In this document: positions 10,229-21,368 of the stretch, in pieces
Layout of the letters: each line of letters starts with the position of its first letter
How positions within the stretch are numbered: the first letter of the stretch is position 1
Assembly (NCBI RefSeq): GCF_901000735.1
Contig: NC_081547.1
Coordinates: forward strand, 2,480,001 to 2,544,000
Origin: Corylus avellana
Taxonomy: Eukaryota > Streptophyta > Magnoliopsida > Fagales > Betulaceae
Reading direction: 5' to 3'
DNA length: 64,000 bases
The notes under the pieces: model-generated
Told to the model about the DNA's origin: nothing
Database searches by the model: none
What the model saw: only the letters and a program-made list of their open reading frames with translations
Translations under genes and position numbers: made by a program

Positions 10229-10239
10229 GGTACTGGATA

Positions 10240-10283
<44 letters not shown>

Positions 10284-10299
10284 GTTTTTCTCGGCTTAT

Positions 10300-10735
10300 A
10301 AAGTTTAGAACTTCACTTTATACTATTGAATTATCACACGATTTAAGAAACTTTTCAAACTTTAAAACCTCTCAATTTGAACTCCTGAACTTTCAATTGC
10401 AGTCAATTTGAACCTATCCGTCAAATTTAATTAGCTGTTAATTTCTCTGATTTACTCCTAAAAATATCAAAATATCCATTTTTTTTTTAAAAAAAAAACT
10501 TTATTTATTTTTCATTTTGTAAATTGGAATTAAGGGTAAATTTAGAATTTTATAAAAAAATTCAGGAGTATAAACGTCATTGTCTCACTTTAAACGTTTA
10601 AAATCTGACAGGAGGTTCAAATTGTTTGCAATTTGAAAGTTCAGGAGTCAAAGTTGAAAGGTTTTGAAGTTTGGAAGCTTCTCAAATCGTTTGGTAATTT
10701 AGAGGTTTAAAGTACTGCAGTTACCCATAAAAATT
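10300..10735. mobile_element. Foldback element upstream of cyclin copy A
   Basis: The left arm (about 10300-10440) and right arm (about 10590-10735) are imperfect inverted repeats. Mirrored blocks include GAACTCCTGAACTTTCAA / TTGAAAGTTCAGGAGTC, CAATTTGAACCT / AGGTTCAAATTG and ACTTTAAAACCTCT / AGAGGTTTAAAGT. The equivalent place upstream of psi1 (about 6350) lacks this DNA, so it inserted after the tandem duplication or was cleanly lost there. No coding capacity. Confidence 0.7.
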
Positions 10736-10900
10736 ATATGGATTTCACATGTTATTAAAAAAAACACGTGTCATTTTTATAAAAAAAGAGAGGGCTATCA
10801 TGTATCATACTACTCACCCCAATTATTCTTCTTAAAAAAAAAAAAAAAGAACACTCACCCTAATTTACTTTGATGCCATTTGTTAGGGGATTGACATTTT

Positions 10901-11090
10901 TTTTTTCCTAATTGAATAAGGAAAGGATTACAGGGGAGGATCATTTTCACTCCTGATCCGAAAAGAAGGAGGATAGGACAATCCTAAAAATGAAAAAGGG
11001 GTGAGCTCCCTAACAATAAACCCAAAACAAACTAAAACAATGCAAAAATAATTACAAAACGTATGAAATAGGACAAACATGTGACCCGGA
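10901..11090 (-). mobile_element. Short retroposon (SINE or 5'-truncated LINE tail) with target-site duplication
   Basis: A 190-bp insertion is flanked by perfect 12-bp repeats GATTGACATTTT at 10889-10900 and 11091-11102. The twin locus upstream of psi1 (about 6466) has a single uninterrupted copy, giving a natural empty site. The insert starts on the plus strand with a T run, that is, a poly-A tail on the minus strand, as expected for target-primed reverse transcription. No ORF. Whether it is a SINE or a LINE 3' end cannot be told without a repeat library. Confidence 0.85.
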
Positions 11091-11942
11091 GATTGACATT
11101 TTGAAAAGCCTATTAATGAGATTGGAATAAAACATGTTGAGATATCATTTAACCAAAAAACTTAAAGCATAAGAGTTTGGCCAAATTATGTTATATCACA
11201 CTTATGTGTCATTTATCCAATTTGAGAATTAGGGTTCGTTTGGCATTGTGATTTCACAAACTATAAAATATGATTTTAGATCAAATAGTAGATAATGTAT
11301 TGTTTTGGAGTGTTTTTAAAAAATTGCGATTTGAAAATGTAAAAAAATTACATTTTCGGTTTTAAAGGTTATACTGTGATTTTACCACGTGCTTACAATT
11401 TATCTCAAAAGCTTAAATGAATAAAAATTGGCACATTTAATTACTTTATAGTCTATAGCACTTTTTCTTACACGCGGGCTCAAACTTTCACTTCATAAGT
11501 AAGGCCCAACACATAGAATATTTAACTGAAATTGGAGGTGAAGTGACGAAGACAATGTTTAAACTCAAGATCTTTGCACCAACACCAAATTAAATAATCA
11601 CTTATCCACCAAAAGATTAAGTTTATAGGAAGAGATGAATTTAATTTATATTTTAATCGCGATCACCCCATGCACCATCAGGGGTAGCTGTGATCACCTC
11701 CGATATTACTAGGGGTATTATTTTTGGGGCTTATGCATTTTAGAAATTTTGATTCAATTTTAGCGAAAATTAACATTATGTGTTGTCACGAACAAAAGAA
11801 CAGAAATGATAATTTCATTATAAGTTTTTGTATTTCTAGTAATACTCGTTTGTATTTATAAATGAATGACCATTCCATTTACCGAACGCACCAAATTCAC
11901 CTTTAAATTGGACAAAGAAAACCCAAGAGAGAGAGAGGAGGG

Positions 11943-12462
11943 NNNNNNNNNNNNNNNNNNNNNNNNNNNNNNNNNNNNNNNNNNNNNNNNNNNNNNNNNN
12001 NNNNNNNNNNNNNNNNNNNNNNNNNNNNNNNNNNNNNNNNNNNNNNNNNNNNNNNNNNNNNNNNNNNNNNNNNNNNNNNNNNNNNNNNNNNNNNNNNNNN
12101 NNNNNNNNNNNNNNNNNNNNNNNNNNNNNNNNNNNNNNNNNNNNNNNNNNNNNNNNNNNNNNNNNNNNNNNNNNNNNNNNNNNNNNNNNNNNNNNNNNNN
12201 NNNNNNNNNNNNNNNNNNNNNNNNNNNNNNNNNNNNNNNNNNNNNNNNNNNNNNNNNNNNNNNNNNNNNNNNNNNNNNNNNNNNNNNNNNNNNNNNNNNN
12301 NNNNNNNNNNNNNNNNNNNNNNNNNNNNNNNNNNNNNNNNNNNNNNNNNNNNNNNNNNNNNNNNNNNNNNNNNNNNNNNNNNNNNNNNNNNNNNNNNNNN
12401 NNNNNNNNNNNNNNNNNNNNNNNNNNNNNNNNNNNNNNNNNNNNNNNNNNNNNNNNNNNNNN
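11943..12462. other. Assembly gap (520 N)
   Basis: Run of N. It is preceded by a GAGAGAGAGAGGAGGG stretch and sits inside the duplicated cyclin spacer. By alignment with the first spacer copy only about 90-100 bp are expected between the flanks, so the true content may differ from 520 bp. Confidence 1.
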
Positions 12463-12953
12463 TAATCTATTTGGGCGTGACTATAATAATACATACCCGT
12501 TGAAAATCAAAGATTGGATGGACCTAGACGGTGAAAAATCGCAAGCACTCTCCCAAACTTGGTTGAACCATAGCATGACCCAACCCTGCCAGATCGAGCA
12601 TCAATAAGACCCAATGTAGCTAATTAACAATAATTAGGCTAACGCGAGGATTTCAATTATATATTCAAACTCATACTCTAGTATATGCTCAATTACTTGA
12701 GAGTTTTTTTTTTTTTTTTTTAAACCGCTAAACCACCGTCACTGATTATATATTCATTTTTATTTATTCACTTTCCCTTTTGCTAGTGATCACTGGCTGA
12801 AACTTCTGTTCCGTTTTTGAAAATGGAATCCTAATCAACTATAGATGAATCATACAATAGATGGGGTAAGGCAACACTGATGACACCTACAAAACCACTG
12901 TAATATCAAGAATCAAGTCAATCAAAGTGACCCTACAATGCAATAAAAAAAAA

Positions 12954-14408
12954 TCAAATTCCGCTATCTGACTCGCGGCTTCTCTTCTGATCTTGGCTTC
13001 CGAAATTAGCAAAACCAAGTTTCCTCTTGATGCGAACAGCAACTGTATGAGAAGAACTCTGAACGACACCTATTAAGCTTGAATGCGTTGATGATAAGTT
13101 AAAGAAATCTGCTGTCGGCCTGATTGTCTTAACTTTCCCCATCTCTACATTCTCCATCATATAATAAGAGGAGAATATATGTTCCTGCATGCATGTGTGC
13201 AATATAAAATAAGAATCAAACTCTTTTTATTTTTTTCTTTAATTAAATTTCAAGATACCTATTTCAATCCACAACAAAACTCACATTTTCTATGGACCCC
13301 CACAATGAAATCACATCATTCATCTTGAGCTCGAATTGTTCTGTAGTTAATTGATCATCAAATGCTCTTAATACTGCAGAGGCAGCTATAATAGATGGCC
13401 GATGATCCATTAAATTGATCTCTGCATCAAAGAAACTCAACTTGAGAAGTAATAAAACTCAGATATCCGTACTTAATTTGAAGCCAATCTTTAACGTTAT
13501 ATATATTATTACCTTTGGTGACAGCCATAATAAGTTGCACAACTCTAGAGAGCAATCCTTCTGGTTTAGCTTCACCACAGAATTTATTGATGAAATAATT
13601 CAGATAATGAAAAGGAGTTATTGGAGCAATTTTCCATTCGAATGCTTCAAGAACAATTAGCTCATTTCTCCAAATCGCCTCCCACACAAAATTGTAACCT
13701 GACAGTTTTGATAGCCCCGGCCTTTTCTCATTCTCCTCGATCTTTGTTGCCAAAGACAAACATGCCGTAGCTAGTGATCGAATAGCCCAAATCTCCCCAT
13801 CCTATATACATCAACGATTCAACAGAAAATAAATAAATAAATCCAACCATTACATAGATTTGGAAAACATGAAAACCCATTAGCTAACAGGATTAATAAA
13901 AGAATTTTGCTCACATCAATTATGGGCAGAATTGAAAGGAAGCGATCGAAGTAAGTCACGCTTATATAGGCTGTATGGTATAGGAAACCAAAGGATTCCC
14001 GAGCCTGTATCAAGAAAGCAAAACTTCAAGAGCTTGTTCAATATATAAAGAAAAGAAGACCAGGATCTTTACTAAGAGCAAGAAATTAACCTCGAAAATC
14101 CATACAATGGCTTCCAAGCGAGCACTCTCCAACCAACTTGGAGTTTTAACAAAACTTTCGGATATTCCAAAACCAGCTCTACTCTCTCTCTGAACCAAGA
14201 TTTGAATATGCTTATCTTCATCATTATTCAAGAAAGTTTCGATGCCTTCATTGCCCATGTAGAGGTCCGGATTAAACCAAGTGTCGAAGTGATGATCACC
14301 CGTTCCTGTTGTTTCATCCACACTCGAGTCAACTTCATCTTCATCTTCATCACTTGAGAAGCTAGAGGAAGAAAACGAAGTACCCGGCGTTCTTGTTCTT
14401 TCATGCAT
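12954..14408 (-). CDS. D-type cyclin (CYCD5-like), copy B, no intact LxCxE
   Basis: Exons 14408-14091, 14004-13915, 13801-13513, 13421-13285 and 13184-12954 join to a 354-residue open frame, the usual CYCD length. The N-terminus has a single acidic stretch (SSDEDEDEVDSS) and no repeat expansion. At the place of LLCQED in copy A it has LYMGNEG, so Cys is replaced by Gly and the LxCxE motif is lost. The cyclin box is complete: SWLESARLEAIVWIFE, FGFLYHTAYISVTYFDRF, ACLSLATKIEE, WKIAPITPFHYLNYF. The last exon ends ESDSGI like psi2, whose source gene it represents. It is transcribed away from CAP-G2, whose start codon is 462 bp off. A short TA run lies upstream. Confidence 0.88.
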
Positions 14409-14870
14409 TTACACACCACTAAATCCACGTTAGTAAGATTGAGAGAGAGAGAGAGGGAGGGCGTTAATTAACGGTTAGAGAGTACACATAAGACGCCGTG
14501 GGTATATATATATATACAGGTAGGGCCCTCAAATCTCTATCAAATTTTGTTATATTTACCACTTTTGCTTGTGATATTTGTTTAAGGTGGGACTTAAAAC
14601 GTTTTATACTTTCTTCTTTCTTTGATTTTTTTATTTTATTTTATTCAAATTAGGGGAAAGGGAAAAAGGATAACTCCTCCACATTTATTCCATATGAAAT
14701 GTAACCCTTTTTTTCTTAATGGGCCAAGTCCACTACATAGTTCGGCCCGGCTCATATGCGGTAATCCATAAACCCCATTCGCAAAATTCAAACCAAACGG
14801 TATCGATTCCAATTCCCTCTCTTAAAGAAACAACCAGAGAAAAACTACTTTCCAAAATCCACATCCTCCC
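14409..14870. promoter_or_regulatory. Shared head-to-head promoter of cyclin copy B and CAP-G2
   Basis: The 462 bp between the two divergent start codons must hold both promoters. Visible elements are the conserved cyclin block at 14472-14501 (GGTTAGAGAGTACACATAAG then ACGCCGTGG), an AACGGTTA core at 14470-14477 resembling the mitosis-specific activator (MSA) core, TATATATATATA at about 14503-14514, and a TGGGCC site II-like motif at 14720-14725 about 150 bp before CAP-G2. Site II and MSA elements are typical of proliferation genes. Function here is inferred only. Confidence 0.5.
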
Positions 14871-17800
14871 ATGGAGAAGCGACTCCGTTCCTCTCTCAAA
14901 TCCTCAGCCGAAGACTTCCTCTCCTCAGCCACCAAACTAAGCCTCAAATCCTCAAAACCCACTCTCAAAACCCTAATCCACAGCATCAACCCCAACTCAG
15001 ACTTCTCTTCCTCTCTCCCTCTCTCTCTCCACCGCTCCATTTCTCGGTCCATCCAATCCGTCCAGAGCCTTGCTGACCCCTCAAACTCTAACCCTAACCC
15101 TTCGGAGTCCCCTCGCTCCCCTCCCACCAAGCGCCTTCGACGATCGTCCCGCCATTCCAAGACCCCCGTCGGGCTCGATTCGGACAATTATGAGACCGAT
15201 CTCCGAAACGAGAAGAGGAAGCTTCTCCAAGGCCTTGAAATTCTTGCTTATATCGGGAATTTATGCGTCTCGCACCCAAAAACGGCGTTCTCGCCGTCCG
15301 ATTTGTTGCCGGGCGCTCGCGCATTGCACGATAGCATGATTCTCTTCGAGGACTCGTCGGAGGACTCGGTGCTGTCATCCGAGATAGCGAGTTTGTGCGA
15401 GGAGTGGTGGAAGGGGGGTTTACCGGGGCGAGAGGCTCTGATTTCTCAGTCTCTGCCCTTCTTGCTGTCCAGGTCACTGACTTTGAAGAAGAAGGTCGAT
15501 GTGCGTAGAGTGTATGCACTGCGCGAGGCGTTTACGCTGTTTGATTTCGAGGACGAGAGCATCGAGGACTTGAAACTCCTGTTGATCCGGTGCGTGATCT
15601 CGCCAGTGTATTTGAAAACTGATGAGGGGAGGCGATTCGTGGCGTTTGCGTTTGGGCTGAGCAATCAGCTTGTGAAGGAAATGTTGGCGATGATTCAGTC
15701 TCAAATACCGTTCGGGCGGAAATCGATGTTGGACGTGTTCGGGGATATATTGTTTCGGGCATGGAAGGCTGTGGAAGCGGATTCTAAGGAGGAGATTGAG
15801 AATGGGTTTTTGCAGGGTTTAATTGAAGGAGCTATACATGCAAGTTCAGGAGCGTTTGCTGCCTCTATTAGGAGGGTTTTGGGAGGGTTTGTAAGCCAGC
15901 GCACAACGGAGGGGGTCGAGAAGCTTCTTTTTCGGCTTGCTGAGCCTGTCATATTTCGGTCTCTACAGGTACATTTGTCTGTGTTTTTAGCTAGTCTGTG
16001 ATTATTGAAGGTTATTGTTAGTGAAATTGAATTGTCTATAATGGTGTACGGATGATAGTTTTAAGATATTTTTCTGCCATTGTTGTTCTTTTCTGTGATC
16101 AAATAGGTGTATATTTTCTGTCAAATGCAATCATTTTGTTTTGAGGTAGCCACAGGGAGGTGCTTCTTGCGTACTCCTTTGCATTGCCTGTTGGATTAAA
16201 TACCTCAGTGGCAGTTAATATCAACTAGTGAATTATCTGGCCTGATTTTCATTATATTGGTGGTCAGGATATCTAAATACCTCAATGGCATTCTAATATC
16301 AACTAGTGCATTGTCTGTTGGTGATCATTATATTGGTTTATCAGGGTGTCTAAATATCACAGAATCATTTGTCTTTGTGTCTCAAGTATATCTGATTTAT
16401 AAGTGGATGGTTTTGGATCAACTGGATCAGAGCAGTGTTTAATCATGCTGTATGTTTCTGTTTGACAGGTTGCAAATTCTAATGTTCGCGAAAATGCATT
16501 GCATTTACTTTTAGACATATTCCCTCTTGAAGATCCTGATTCCACAAAAGAGGTGAAAGATACGTTACTTGATAAACAGTTCTTTTTGTTGGAGAGATTA
16601 CTCACAGATGATTGTCCAGATATAAGAGTAGTTGCGGTTGAAGGTTCTTGTCGCATCCTTCATCTGTTTTGGGAAATTATCCCTTCAGCATCCATTACAA
16701 AGATAATTACGAAAATTTTTGATGACATGTCACGTGATATATGCTATGAGGTTAGGCTCTCCACATTGAAGGGTATCATTTATTTGCTTGGCAATCCCCA
16801 ATCTCATGAAATTCTTAAAGTGCTTCTACCAAGATTGGGGCATCTGATGCTGGATAATGTCTTCTCCATACGAGTTGCTGTAATTGATCTCCTCCTTCTT
16901 TTAAGAGATATTAGGAATTTTCAGTTTAATAAGGTACAGGGTATTCCCAATATCAAACATCACAATGCAGTGGTTATGTTTCATGCGTTTATCCATATTG
17001 GTTGGTTGATTTTGTACTTTGTATTTCTCTGTAGGTGGTGGGGTTGGATGTCTTATTATCTACGCTTGCAAATGATCAACCTCTTGTTGCTCAAAAAATA
17101 ACAAAACTACTTATACCATCATACTTTCCCTCAAAAGTAGCTGTTGAAGAGGCATGCAATCGCTGCATTACACTGATATATAGGTCTCCTATGGCTGGAG
17201 CAAGGTTTTGTGAATTTGCCGTAGAAGAAGGGGCATCTCTTAAGTCTCTCATGGAACTCATCAGAGTACTCATCAGCTTTGTCTTGTCACCAGATAAACT
17301 AAATGCATATCTGATTGAGGGTTTGCTTGTTGCTAGTGCATACCTCTGCAACAGCCTAGCAAGTGAGCCATGTTACAGAAATGCCCTCAAGGAGTTACTT
17401 GCTGGTGAAAAAGTGAAGTTCTTGTTTGCTGCAGCATCTACTGCACGTGCTCAATCTTCTGTACTCGAAATTGTTTCCACCATTTCTCCAGATGATGTAG
17501 CTGAGCTTTTTGAAGAATGCATGGCCCTAGTCACTAATTGTAGTGGTATATCTGATACTGTGGAAAGGCAAGCTGAAGTGAGGTCTGCCCACAAGTTGTT
17601 CCTGTCTTGTGAGGGATTTGATGACATGTTTGAAGCTCTAACAGTGCGTTTGCAGAAAGCTGCCTATCGTTGCCATACAAAGTTTGGAACTGAAAGACCA
17701 AAGAACAGTGTTTTCTCTGGAAAAAGGAAGAAATCTAAGTCCTCCAGCAAAATTTCAGCTAAGTGGAAACATGTCAATGGAAAAAGACCTTCCAGTTTTG

Positions 17801-20410
17801 AGGAGGATTATTCCATTTCTGTAGGAATATCCTGGCAAATCACGGACTTGATAATGTCTGAGAACTCTCGTAAGGCTATATTGGAGTCTCAAACTTTAGA
17901 ACCGTCATTTCTTGCTTTAAAGATCATCTCCGAAGTCAGCATTGTGCAGTGCATGCATTGTGAATACATGGACGTACATCCCATTCTGGCATATACATGT
18001 CTTGCTCTGCATATGACTCTTCAAAATGTTAGCATAAATAGTACAAAAGATTGTGGTACTAAGGAGAAGAATAGGTCTAATTCCTCAAGATCACTTCTGG
18101 AGGCAAGTGTTTTTTCTTTTTCTTTCTTAATTTTTTCAATCCTGGTTTTTGATACTGAGGAGTATGATGTCAATAATGAGCTCCCAACTCCATTTTCTAT
18201 TTTAGCCGACAGTGTTGGAACAGACAGTGCATCACATGCTTAACTGTACAGAGAAGCTACTTGAAGCAGATGACTTGTCCAGCAACTCTCCCTCAGAATT
18301 TGAGCAGGCTAACCATAAGACAGCCAGTCGTCGTGGACAACAATTCAGAGAGCCTCAAGCAGACGCCTCTAGTCCAAGTACCAGTGGTAAGTATCCGCAT
18401 GTAGTGCACAAATTGCACAGATTAGATACACTTATGCACAGACACATGCTCGGTTGTTGGTTCTTTGATATGACGTGATGAGAAGTACTTTTGACACTTC
18501 CTTCTAGTGAAAATGAAAAGCCCCATATCATTTCCTTCTGGTGAGATAGAGCTGGATGTCTGAATAACTTGATATGATATATACAAATTGTAATAGCAAT
18601 TTTATTTCATAACAGAAAAGTAGTGATATGCACTTAATCCGTATAACGCAACTGTTGTGCACATGCCATCCCTATTTGGACTATGATGGACAATTACTGG
18701 TTTTCTCCCAACCACAGGATTCTGTGGTACAAATCTTCAGAATTACCAGTAAGACATGAGTCTAGAGAATCAATGAGGATGTCTCTAGTTTTGGTTTTCA
18801 CAATCAGGAGAATGGCTATGATAGTGATGGAATGCATTTGTGCATTAAGAATTCAGTCTCCTCAACTTTTTTGTGTGCTAATCTGTCTCCGGTTGCACAT
18901 TTGTCTTTCTGGGGCAAAGATTTGAATCCAAGTGTTACTTTGCAGTTTAGTCAATACTCGCAAAAAATAATTTTTTTTGGAAACATTTTGTCCATTCTGC
19001 TCGACAGTAACTAACTGCCTCTCTTATGTAGTTAAGGTACGAAATGCTCATTGTAGTTCTACCACATTGGTCAACTTGGTAGTTACTTTTTTAACATCCC
19101 AGTCTTTCTGGAAAGCTGTAAATTTATTAAACAATGGTGACTTCATAAGAATATAGGGCTCATTTGCTAATGCCTTTTAGAAGGTGTATTTTTCTTTTTG
19201 GTTGTGATGTGATATAAAGGTAAAAATAGTTTTGAGTGTTTTATGATGAGTTGTTTATTAATGCTTTTGCTTTTAGCAAAAAACAGTTTTAAAAAGCATT
19301 AGCAAACGGCCTAATTAATTTTCACCTGCATGTGCACTATGTTTTTCGATAAAATAAAACCCATATAATTGCTTCACGTTAGTGATTTCTACCATCTCTA
19401 AGTGACTAATCATTTTTTGTAATTTTCATATAGGATCTTTTTGTGCTGAACAAAGAGGAGTATCAATTAAAATGAAGATGCTTACCGCAATTCTCAAGTT
19501 CATCGTTGATGCCTTTATGGTGGGTTTTCTTTCTCACTATTATGGGCAGTCCTTAAAGTTCACGTCAGGATATGTGCAATACATCATCTCCTTTCTTGGG
19601 CAACAATCTCATGACCAATTTCAGTTCAAGGAGGATGATTTGAAAGATATATTTCTGTGTCTGAAGAGCTCCTTCACCTATGCAGCCAAGTTACTTAATT
19701 TAGTTCACAGAGACGTTAGCGAAGCTTCACCACTTCCCCTAGAAGCTTTTGATCTTGCCAACAATTTGCTTGATCTAATCACCTCGATTGAATTATACTT
19801 GGGTTCTGCTTATGCTGCACGTCTTGTTACAATAGCGAAGCCTTGGCTCCCTGATTTGATTCTGGCGTTAGGATCTGGGCACATACTGAAACCGGCTCAA
19901 GGAGAAGGGAAGCATTTTCATTCACTTGATCGCATTAAACTTCGTTTTCCATCATGGCTCTTGATTTTAGCGAAGACCGAGCTTAGTGAAATAAGTGAAG
20001 TTAGCCTGGAAGAGGATGATGACAGAGTTTCTGAATCGAAGGAGTTTCCAATGTTCAAGAAGCTTCTAGGAATGACAGTTACCTTGTTGAAAGGAAATCC
20101 CAACATACTGGATGCAGTTGGGGTGATATTCCTAACTGGCTCAGTAGTTGGGCTGGAAAGGAAGGACTTTGGGTTGGTACTGGGACTTGTACACTTTGTA
20201 TGCCTAAAGTTATTTAGACAAGATGATAGAGAATGGGGTAATATGTTGTTGGCTTCTCTTCAAGACTTCTACCCTCAAATAGAGAGAGAAATAGAAGAAG
20301 AAAATGAGGAAGATGAAAGGCAGAAATTGCATAGTGCAAAGGAGTTGCTTGAACCTGTTTGGATGTATCACATTTATGAAACAGGGAAGGTTTCTATGAT
20401 GGAAGAATAG
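14871..20410 (+). CDS. CAPG2: Condensin-2 complex subunit G2 (CAP-G2)
   Basis: Five exons by splice sites and frame: 14871-15968, 16469-16933, 17035-18106, 18213-18386 and 19434-20410, about 1261 residues. CAP-G2 is the HEAT-repeat subunit of condensin II that acts with SMC2/SMC4, CAP-H2 and CAP-D3 in chromosome compaction in the nucleus. Visible traits are the Ser-rich start MEKRLRSSLKSSAEDFL, a basic PPTKRLRRSSR patch, long helical HEAT-like stretches (for example VANSNVRENALHLLLDIFPL and DICYEVRLSTLKGIIYLL), and a C-terminal helical block from KMLTAILKFIVDAF. The exon 3/4 junction uses GCAA/GTGTTT and CGACAG/TGTTGG, which joins as LLEAMLEQTVHHM. Intron 4 (18387-19433) is long and may hide a small extra exon around 18719-18860, where an acceptor-like site and a good GTAAGA donor occur but no clean frame could be fixed. 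An intronic MITE sits at 19153-19316. Confidence 0.88.
19153..19316. mobile_element. MITE in CAP-G2 intron 4 (hAT-like termini)
   Basis: The left end GGGCTCATTTGCTAATGCC and right end GCATTAGCAAACGGCC are inverted repeats of about 28 bp with few mismatches. The interior has AAAGGTAAAAATAGTTTTGAG, which recurs at about 44980-45000, so the window holds a second family member. No ORF and no clear 8-bp target duplication. Confidence 0.75.
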
Positions 20411-21333
20411 ACATCTTTTTGTTACAAATTTGAATTCTAACTTCCTTGAGGAGAATGTATGTACTGACATGGCGACATGGGAAAAAAAAAAAACACTCAG
20501 GAAAGTCCCAAATGTATTAGATTTTGAATTGTTTTACGTACCAAAGGGCCCATTAGGCCCAGTCGGCGGCCCGTCGGTCCAGGTTGGCTAGAGACATGTT
20601 GCAATCTAAAATCAACAGCAATTACGGAAAATAGACTTTAACCCTGTTTTAGTATGTGCCCAGATCCTAAAGCAAATATCAAGTCAGGCTGAGGCAGCCA
20701 GTATGTATGGATATCTCAAATATAATATAACATGTAGCAATGCGTGCATGTATGGATGGATGGTGTGCATAACATAATCAGCATAGCTCGTAAGAGTGAT
20801 TCGAAAAATTAAGAAAAAAAAAAAAAATCACGATTGAAATTCTTGGCAATCATTCATTATGGTTCACAACTTCACATCGATTCCTGATTTAGAACTCAGC
20901 ATGTGCTCATGCGACGCTCTTGCATCATGGAATTCAAAACTTTATGTATTCCAAGGTCAGAATTATTTTTGGTCCCTCGTAACAAAATGTGTTCTCAAAA
21001 CGTTGCTGTCCAATTTCATTCCTCCCTTAATCAAGCCAAATAAATTGTCTGATGACAAAATAAATTGTTCCTGTTTGATGTGGATGGTAACGTGGTCCAA
21101 CAACTCTGCGCATTTCAGTGTATTCAATGGACTATTCTAGGAGTAACATCACGCACAAGTGATAACATTCCAACCCAAACCATTCATGTTATGTTCTATG
21201 TTTCATTCATATCTAGCCTTTCAAAGAGACATATCCAATTGCATTCATCCTCTTGCAACATTTTGTTAATTACACTAGTATTAACAAAACGAAAAACAAA
21301 CCTGAACACCCCTTTTTATTATAACGAGGAGAG

Positions 21334-21368
<35 letters not shown>

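Larger units (their letters stand above)
10156..12953. other. Upstream region of cyclin copy A; second copy of the duplicated spacer, with gap
   Basis: This is the duplicate of 6221-7800, enlarged by a foldback element (10300-10735) and a retroposon (10901-11090). It is interrupted by 520 N at 11943-12462. The gap falls where the first copy has a GA-rich run (7205-7245), which may be why assembly failed. Matches resume at 12463 (compare 7330 onward). No gene is seen. Confidence 0.6.

Noticed and set aside
11856..12494. Long open frames on both strands across 11856-12494
   Set aside because: They are open only because they run through the 520-N assembly gap.
15094..15952. Several minus-strand and frame-shifted ORFs within CAP-G2 exon 1
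   Set aside because: Shadows of the GC-richer coding exon; they show no family features.
18101..18212. GC-AG intron in CAP-G2 (GAG/GCAAGT)
   Set aside because: A canonical GT donor four bases downstream joined to CGACAG keeps the frame and reads sensibly, so a rare intron type is not needed.
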